From the NCBI GenBank assembly GCA_016283985.1, contig JAEENZ010000003.1, positions 1 to 14,660 of the forward strand: 14,660 nucleotides of DNA. Direction: 5' to 3'. Shown here one piece after another: positions 1-4,752 of the stretch. The notes under the pieces were generated by a model. It saw nothing but the letters and a program-made list of their open reading frames with translations. It had not been told where the DNA came from and did no database searches. The position numbers and the translations under genes are program-made. Numbering within the stretch: the stretch's first letter is position 1; each line of letters opens with the position of its first letter. This stretch comes from Bacteroidales bacterium. GTDB taxonomy: Bacteria; Bacteroidota; Bacteroidia; Bacteroidales; UBA932.

Positions 1-120
1 GTGTTCGGCGTCACAAAAATCTTTGTTAAGTCTATCTGCCACACCATCAATGATTTGCGAGACTTTCTCGTAGGGGATGAAAGGTACGAAAACCTTGTCG
101 TGAATAAAAACCTTATCCAT
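1..120 (-). CDS. hpt: Hypoxanthine phosphoribosyltransferase, N-terminal 40 residues (partial)
   Basis: Only the first 40 codons are present; the gene runs off the left edge. The minus strand opens with ATG at 120-118 and reads without a stop as MDKVFIHDKVFVPFIP, followed by helical residues ending in VADRLNKDF. This resembles the N-terminus of Bacteroidota Hpt, where a short strand (V.I.DK.F..FI) leads into a helix (I...V..VA..IN.D) before the catalytic core. The enzyme transfers phosphoribosyl from PRPP to hypoxanthine or guanine in purine salvage, in the cytoplasm. The PRPP-binding motif and catalytic residues lie outside the window, so the call rests on N-terminal similarity alone. The gene is divergent from the helix-hairpin-helix barrel gene at 237, and a possible -7 box lies about 20 nt upstream of its start. 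Confidence 0.72.
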   Translation of the reverse strand, partial: MDKVFIHDKVFVPFIPYEKVSQIIDGVADRLNKDFCDAEH

Positions 121-138
121 AGTAAATGAATCGATGCA

Positions 139-146
139 TAAAGTTA
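139..146 (-). promoter_or_regulatory. Probable -7 box of hpt
   Basis: On the minus strand positions 146-139 read TAACTTTA, one base off the Bacteroidota -7 consensus TAnnTTTG. A TTT-containing -33 candidate lies about 19 nt further upstream. The box would start transcription some 10-14 nt before the hpt ATG. This is a motif match only. Confidence 0.45.
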
Positions 147-201
147 CAATTTTTTCGCGATACGGAAACATAAAAAAAGTTTTCGCTATGCATTTATTTG
201 A

Positions 202-232
202 TTGACATTTGTTTTCCGGCTCGCTATATTGG
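202..232 (+). promoter_or_regulatory. Possible promoter of the helix-hairpin-helix barrel gene
   Basis: TTG at 202-204 and TATATTGG at 225-232 are spaced by 20 nt, the distance expected between -33 and -7 elements in Bacteroidota. The -7 box has one mismatch to TAnnTTTG. It ends only 4 nt before the ATG at 237, so the transcript would be leaderless or nearly so. A more distant start within the AT-rich 121-236 stretch is also possible. Confidence 0.35.
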
Positions 233-236
233 CGCC

Positions 237-1847
237 ATGAAGCTGTTGATATCGTTGTTGGAAGCCGTTCTGCTCCTTACCGGAGCTGGCAGTGCAGAAG
301 AACTGTCGGAGAGTGAATTCGAGCGTTTCGAGGCCCTGGCGGCCCATCCCGTGTGCATCAACCTGGCATCCGCCGGAAGGCTGCGTTCCTGCGGTCTGTT
401 CAGCGAGTATCAGGTCGCGAGCCTGCAGGACTACAGGGAGCGCACCGGAGACATCCTGTCGCTGACCGAGCTCGGCATGGTGCCAGGATTCACGCCGGAG
501 TTGGTGTCGGCGCTGGCCTGGTTCATCACGCTGGAGAGCTACAACCCGGCCGGCGCAAGGGAGAAAACCCGCATCCGACAGGAGGCCATGGGGCGGATGA
601 CGGTGAAGAGGGGATGCGGTTCGCAGGGGGATGCCACAGTGGCGTACGCGGGAAAATATCATCTGGAGGCCGGCGAGAGGGCGGATCTGTACCTGTCGTG
701 GAAGCCCGTGGCTGCCGCCGCCGGGTCCTCCGCCGGCAATCCTACCGCCAGTCTGACCATTTATGGCCGCCGTCCGTGGAAGCTGATCGCCGGGGACTAC
801 AACGCGCGCCTGGGGCAGGGCCTGCTGGTATGGGACGGGTTCGTGCTGGGCGGATACCCCTCCGTGGCATCGTTCAGGCGGAATGCGTCCGGATTCTCGG
901 GCACGGGGTCCTTCACTCCGGGCAGGCGGGGGCTGGCGGCCGCATACGACGGGCGGAGGTGGCAGGTTTCGGCGGGGCTATTTTTAGGGGGTGCCGCTGG
1001 ATCGGCATCGTGGCTTGGCAGGAGCGGGAGCGTGGGGCTGAACGCCCTCTGGGGGCGGGACGGCAACGGCATCTCGCTGGACTGGAAGAAGGCTTTCGGG
1101 CATCTGGCCACGTTCGGGGAGGTGGGATACACGTGCAGTTCCGGAAAGCCTTCCGTGCTGGCCGGGGCGGTGTGGGAACCGGCGTACAAACTGGCCATCT
1201 CCCTGCTGGGGCGGTACAGGCCTTCGGCCGATGATGCCGGCGTTGCGGCGGGTTTCCAACGCCGCTGGCTTAGCCTGACGGCGGATCTAATGGTGCACCC
1301 GCAGAAGTATCGATTGCGAAAGAACAACTATGAGCAAATCAAGGTGATCGTGGACGCGGCTCCGGAATTTACGTGTGGTTCATGGGTGCTGGCGCCCGCC
1401 CTTCGTTGGACGGAACGCATGCAACTCAGCCCTTCGGGGGATGCCTTCCAGGCGATCTGGAGGCACGATCTGCGCTGCGACCTGAAGGCTTCCCGCAGAT
1501 GGCTGCAGACCTGCCTGCGGCTGAACGGGCTGCAGACGGCAGGCTACCGTCCCGGCGGCCTGGCATATCTGGAAGTCGGATACAAAACACCATCAGATAC
1601 GGCTAGGATGCAGGTTTCCGCCTTCCTACGCGGCACTGTCTGCGATACGGAAAACTGGACATCCCGAATTTATGCCTACGAGAGGGACTTGCCGGGCTCC
1701 TTCAGCGTTCCCGCATGGTATGGCCGCAAGGCCGGCCTCTCCCTCGTCGCCGGTGTCACCTGCCGCCGCCGCAAAGCCACCCACCGCCTCAACCTCCGCG
1801 CTTCCACCCGTGATTTCAAGCTGCAGTATCAGTTGCGGCTTTATTAA
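237..1847 (+). CDS. Helix-hairpin-helix domain protein with predicted outer-membrane barrel
   Basis: The protein has 536 residues. The ATG at 237 is chosen over an in-frame upstream ATG at 198 because it begins directly with a signal peptide (residues 1-20, MKLLISLLEA...GAGSA). Residues about 33-98 form a ComEA-like double helix-hairpin-helix: INLASAGRL, then the YRERTGDILSLTEL segment, then MVPGF. The remaining ~430 residues are rich in alternating aromatic and Gly residues and end in RLY, as expected of a beta-barrel. The block GDYNARLGQGLLVW (about 187-200) matches a GDY...GQGL..W signature I associate with a Bacteroidota family that pairs this helix-hairpin-helix with a barrel. Its function is not established; a link to DNA handling at the outer membrane is inferred only from the HhH. 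At 536 residues it is somewhat shorter than relatives as I remember them. It is a single gene, divergent from hpt. Confidence 0.72.
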   Translation: MKLLISLLEAVLLLTGAGSAEELSESEFERFEALAAHPVCINLASAGRLRSCGLFSEYQVASLQDYRERTGDILSLTELGMVPGFTPELVSALAWFITLESYNPAGAREKTRIRQEAMGRMTVKRGCGSQGDATVAYAGKYHLEAGERADLYLSWKPVAAAAGSSAGNPTASLTIYGRRPWKLIAGDYNARLGQGLLVWDGFVLGGYPSVASFRRNASGFSGTGSFTPGRRGLAAAYDGRRWQVSAGLFLGGAAGSASWLGRSGSVGLNALWGRDGNGISLDWKKAFGHLATFGEVGYTCSSGKPSVLAGAVWEPAYKLAISLLGRYRPSADDAGVAAGFQRRWLSLTADLMVHPQKYRLRKNNYEQIKVIVDAAPEFTCGSWVLAPALRWTERMQLSPSGDAFQAIWRHDLRCDLKASRRWLQTCLRLNGLQTAGYRPGGLAYLEVGYKTPSDTARMQVSAFLRGTVCDTENWTSRIYAYERDLPGSFSVPAWYGRKAGLSLVAGVTCRRRKATHRLNLRASTRDFKLQYQLRLY

Positions 1848-1918
1848 AACACAGGACGCAATTCACAACCTTGGTCGCGAGCTGCTGAACTCCTCATTAT
1901 CAGTCTTATAATATCTGC

Positions 1919-1957
1919 CACCACCGGCCTTCGCCGATCGCGCTGGTGCGTTCTTTT
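1919..1957 (+). terminator. Possible intrinsic terminator after the helix-hairpin-helix gene
   Basis: CACCA at 1919-1923 pairs with TGGTG at 1944-1948. Inside this pair sits a compact GC-rich hairpin, CGGC-CTTC-GCCG (1925-1936). The structure is followed by TTCTTTT at 1951-1957. The stem is short and the T-run is interrupted, so this is a weak candidate. The T-run abuts the first half-site of the neighbouring repeat array. Confidence 0.3.
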
Positions 1958-2056
1958 GGGTAAGGTCCAATTTTAGGGTCGACACCTTACCCACCAGAAG
2001 TGCCTGGGAGGCCGAAATGCCGGTAAGGTCCCCGGCATGAAACTGGACCTTACCCA
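1957..2056. repeat. Symmetric array of four GGTAAGGT half-sites in inverted order
   Basis: Four copies of one motif lie in 100 bp of non-coding DNA. Copy 1 is TGGGTAAGGTCCA at 1957-1969 (+). Copy 2 is ACCTTACCC at 1984-1992 (inverted). Copy 3 is GGTAAGGTCC at 2022-2031 (+). Copy 4 is TGGACCTTACCCA at 2044-2056 (inverted). Copies 1 and 4 are a perfect 13-bp inverted pair; copies 1-2 and 3-4 form 10-bp stems; copies 2-3 share 8 bp. The core-to-core distances are 25, 38 and 25 bp, so the array is symmetric about 2006.5. A small GCCT-GGG-AGGC hairpin (2002-2012) sits at the centre. Two alternative folds are possible: two side-by-side hairpins, or one long nested hairpin. It may be an operator array, a structured RNA or a mobile palindromic repeat; the sequence alone does not decide. 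Confidence 0.75.
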
Positions 2057-2142
2057 GAAACCCCTAGCCACGGGCCGGTTCGAGGGGGTTCATGGTCACT
2101 GGAGGCTCGTTTTGACCACGAGGGTGGCGATACGGCCTGTTG
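2057..2142. other. Further short inverted repeats between the array and the 12-bp hairpin
   Basis: This gap continues the hairpin-rich pattern. AACCCC (2059-2064) pairs with GGGGTT (2085-2090). TGGTCA (2093-2098) pairs with TGACCA (2113-2118). CCAC-GAGG-GTGG occupies 2116-2127. No credible gene is visible here. Individually these stems are short enough to occur by chance; their density next to stronger repeats is why I list them. Confidence 0.35.
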
Positions 2143-2172
2143 AATGTGCAAAACCACCACGTTTTGCACATT
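2143..2172. repeat. Perfect 12-bp inverted repeat with 6-nt loop
   Basis: AATGTGCAAAAC (2143-2154) and GTTTTGCACATT (2161-2172) are exact reverse complements, separated by CACCAC. No T-tract follows on the plus strand, so it does not look like a normal intrinsic terminator. It lies 50 bp upstream of the -7 box of the outer-membrane protein gene, where it could act as an operator, a structured RNA element or the end of a small palindromic mobile repeat. Confidence 0.75.
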
Positions 2173-2221
2173 TGTGGGCGTAAATGCATACTGGGGGGCG
2201 CTTTTCACCGGGAAAAACAAT

Positions 2222-2229
2222 TATATTTG
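2222..2229 (+). promoter_or_regulatory. -7 box of the outer-membrane protein gene
   Basis: TATATTTG is an exact match to the Bacteroidota -7 consensus TAnnTTTG. It ends 11 nt before the ATG at 2241, so the leader is only a few nucleotides long. No good TTTG -33 element is visible at the usual 19-21 nt spacing. Confidence 0.65.
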
Positions 2230-2240
2230 CAACAATAAAG

Positions 2241-3320
2241 ATGAAACGCCTGATAACATCCATTGTTCTCCTAGTCTGGGCCGCGACGTCGGTGCTGGGC
2301 CAGAAGTTCGTACACGGGGAGTACTTCGATTTTTATTTCGACAACCGGGAGTTCGACGTGGCGGGGGAGAAGTACATGGAATCGGAGACACTGTTTTCGG
2401 CGTTGCTGGCACCTGAAATCGGGTTCAAGTTCACGCAGGACAAGAAATCGGGCCGAGCCGTAGAGCACCGGCTAATGCTGGGAACGGACATCCTCCGCAG
2501 CATGGGTTCCGGGGAAAAGCCCGCCGATTCTTTCAAGGAGCTTTCCATCTATTATCACGCCGATTATGTCGGAAAACGCTTCTGGTTCGAGGGGGCCGCA
2601 GGAGTATTCCCGCGACGCTTCGTGCAAGGCAGTTATACCCGCGCAATCTGGAGCGATGCCCAGACCTTCTACGATTTTAACATGGAAGGCATGCTGCTGA
2701 GGTTCGGCACTGCGAGATTCTCCACCGAACTCGGCTGCGACTGGATGGGCAGGTACGGCACCGCCACCCGTGAGCGTTTCCAGATATTCTCTTCGGGGAA
2801 CGGCACTATAAACAACTGGATGTCAGCCGGTTGGTCCGGCAGTTTCTATCATTATGCCACCTCCGCGGTTGCCAAGAATGTAATTGACAACCACCTCATC
2901 AACCCCTGGCTGAAAGCTGATGCTGCAAGGCAGATAGGGGCTCTCGACGAGCTCTCCATCCAGGCCGGTCTCCTTGCCGGATACCAGCGGTCGCGCGAAA
3001 TCGATCCTGATCCTGTACTCCCGATTGGGGCGGAATTCATTTTCCGAGCACGCAGGAAGAGCATAATGCTTCAGAATAGCGTCTATACTGGCAACGATCT
3101 CTACCATTACTATGATTATCCCGCTCCGGAGGGGGGAGTCTACGCCTCCAACCTTTATCCCGGGGAAAACACATACAGGGGATTCTACAACCGTGCAGAG
3201 CTGATATGGGCTCCGCGCATTTCCAAAAAGACCAGCCTGCAGATTACGGCGGCGTTCCATTTCGACGCCACCGGTTACCAGGGATGCCAGCAGGTCGTCA
3301 GGCTTAGGACTTCTTTCTGA
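2241..3320 (+). CDS. Predicted outer-membrane beta-barrel protein, family not recognised
   Basis: The protein has 359 residues. The ATG at 2241 is used because it follows the TATATTTG promoter and starts a clean signal peptide (MKRLITSIVLLVWAATSVLG, cleavage probably around Gln21). The mature part has many short alternating aromatic/Gly/Tyr stretches (for example FEGAAGVFPRRF, AGWSGSFYHYAT, YNRAELIW) and ends in RLRTSF. A C-terminal Phe is typical of barrels inserted by the Bam complex. I see no plug, TonB box, OmpA-like or enzymatic motif, so a specific role cannot be given; a small porin-like or surface protein is the safest reading. It is monocistronic, preceded by the palindrome-rich island. 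Its last 17 bp overlap the 3' end of nhaC on the other strand. Confidence 0.7.
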   Translation: MKRLITSIVLLVWAATSVLGQKFVHGEYFDFYFDNREFDVAGEKYMESETLFSALLAPEIGFKFTQDKKSGRAVEHRLMLGTDILRSMGSGEKPADSFKELSIYYHADYVGKRFWFEGAAGVFPRRFVQGSYTRAIWSDAQTFYDFNMEGMLLRFGTARFSTELGCDWMGRYGTATRERFQIFSSGNGTINNWMSAGWSGSFYHYATSAVAKNVIDNHLINPWLKADAARQIGALDELSIQAGLLAGYQRSREIDPDPVLPIGAEFIFRARRKSIMLQNSVYTGNDLYHYYDYPAPEGGVYASNLYPGENTYRGFYNRAELIWAPRISKKTSLQITAAFHFDATGYQGCQQVVRLRTSF

Positions 3321-4752
3321 AGATCTTGTAACCCAGCGCTGCCACCAGAATACTCATCAGCGGGCTTATCAGGTTAAAGAAACAATACGGAAGATAGACC
3401 AGAGTAGGAGTGCTCAGGATGGTGGCCTGCGTCATGCCGCAGGTGTTCCATGGTACGAGCACCGAGGTTACCGTGGCTGAATCCTCCACAGAACGGCTCA
3501 GGAGACGGTTCTCGTAGCCGGAATCGTCGTATATATCCTTGAAGATGTTGGAGGTCAGCATGATGGCCAGATACTGGTCGCAGACCAGGGTGTTAAGCGT
3601 TGCGCCGGTGCCGACGGTGGATGCCACGAGTCCGGTGCGGTTGGCGGTGAACTTCCGCATGGCCTTCATGATGGTCTCGATCATGCCTCCTGCGCGCATG
3701 CAGGCTCCGAAACACATGGCGCATATAATGAGGTAGACCGTGTTCAGCATGCCTATCATCCCGCGGGAAGAGACCAGTTCGTTCACCATGGAATTCCCGG
3801 TTTCGATGGGAACGGAGTTGTAGATACTCTCGACGGTTCCAGCCAGCATCAGCTTCCACTCGTTCAGAGGCCCTTCTATTCCGTGTTTCATGGCTGCGCT
3901 TTCGCCTATGCCGCGGATGATTTCCGGCTGGAACACGACGGCCGCGATGGCCGCCAGCACTACTGAGAGGCTCAGGACGATCAGCGCGGGCATCTTCCTG
4001 GCAATCATCACACCCGTAAGCAGGGGAACTATAAGCAGCCAGGGGGTTATATGGAATTTGGCGGAGATGATGCCGGTGAAAGCGCCCATGTCCGCAGGAC
4101 TTTCCGGTATGCCGACAAGTCCGATGACGGTGAATGCAATCAGGGTTATCGCAAATGACGGCACGGTGGTTACCATCATATAGCGGATGTGCGTGAAGAG
4201 GGGAGTCTCCGAAATCGAGGATGCCAGCACGGTGGTATCGGAAAGGGGGGATATCTTGTCGCCGAAATATGCTCCGGAGATTATCGCACCGGCAATCAGG
4301 CCGTCGCTGAACCCCTCCGCCTTACCTATGCCTAGCAGAGCTACGCCGATTGTGGCGATGGTCGTCCAGGAACTACCGAGCATAAGCGACACGGCAGCGC
4401 AAATCAGGCATGCCGCCGGCAGGAAGAAGGACGGCGAAAGCACCTTCACGCCGTAACATATCATGGTAGGAACTATTCCGCTCATGGTCCAGGTGCCGGA
4501 GATGGCGCCGATCAGAAGCAGTATCACGATTGCGGAAGTGACGTTACCTATATTGGCCTTGATGGCATCTTCGAATGCCGTCCATGGTGTCTTGAAAATC
4601 CACATGGCAAGCCACACGGCAATGCCGGAGGCGAACAGGAGTGCCACCTGGCTCGCTCCCTGGATGGAATCGCTGCCCAGGATGCTGATATCGAAGGCAA
4701 GCAGCGCTATCAGCACGATTACGGGAATCAGGGCTATGATTGTCTTCTTCAT
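3304..4752 (-). CDS. nhaC: Na+/H+ antiporter, NhaC family
   Basis: The product is a 482-residue inner-membrane protein with about eleven hydrophobic segments, beginning MKKTIIALIPVIVLIALLAF. The family signature GDKISPLSDTTVLAS is at 164-178, preceded by GAIISGAYF. A second polar membrane motif, VLVPWNTCG, is at 431-439, and TLNTLVCDQYLAIML is near 385-399. NhaC proteins exchange internal Na+ for external H+ and support pH and sodium homeostasis. A few relatives exchange other ions or organic acids, so the exact substrate is not proven. The ATG at 4752 overlaps the TGA of the upstream ATP-grasp gene (ATGA), which points to translational coupling. It is the last gene of the gdhA operon. Its C-terminus overlaps the convergent outer-membrane protein gene, with no room for a terminator between them. 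Confidence 0.9.
   Translation of the reverse strand: MKKTIIALIPVIVLIALLAFDISILGSDSIQGASQVALLFASGIAVWLAMWIFKTPWTAFEDAIKANIGNVTSAIVILLLIGAISGTWTMSGIVPTMICYGVKVLSPSFFLPAACLICAAVSLMLGSSWTTIATIGVALLGIGKAEGFSDGLIAGAIISGAYFGDKISPLSDTTVLASSISETPLFTHIRYMMVTTVPSFAITLIAFTVIGLVGIPESPADMGAFTGIISAKFHITPWLLIVPLLTGVMIARKMPALIVLSLSVVLAAIAAVVFQPEIIRGIGESAAMKHGIEGPLNEWKLMLAGTVESIYNSVPIETGNSMVNELVSSRGMIGMLNTVYLIICAMCFGACMRAGGMIETIMKAMRKFTANRTGLVASTVGTGATLNTLVCDQYLAIMLTSNIFKDIYDDSGYENRLLSRSVEDSATVTSVLVPWNTCGMTQATILSTPTLVYLPYCFFNLISPLMSILVAALGYKIFRKKS

Noticed and set aside
134..193. ATGCATA (134-140) and TATGCAT (187-193) inverted pair between hpt and the helix-hairpin-helix gene
   Set aside because: It is only 7 bp, partly self-palindromic, 46 nt apart and in AT-rich DNA. 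It is not convincing as an operator without conservation.
1130..1135. CACGTG, the core of the usual parS site
   Set aside because: The flanks (ATA before, CAG after) do not match the TGTTTCACGTGAAACA palindrome, and it lies inside a coding sequence nearly 10 kb from parAB. It is a chance hexamer.
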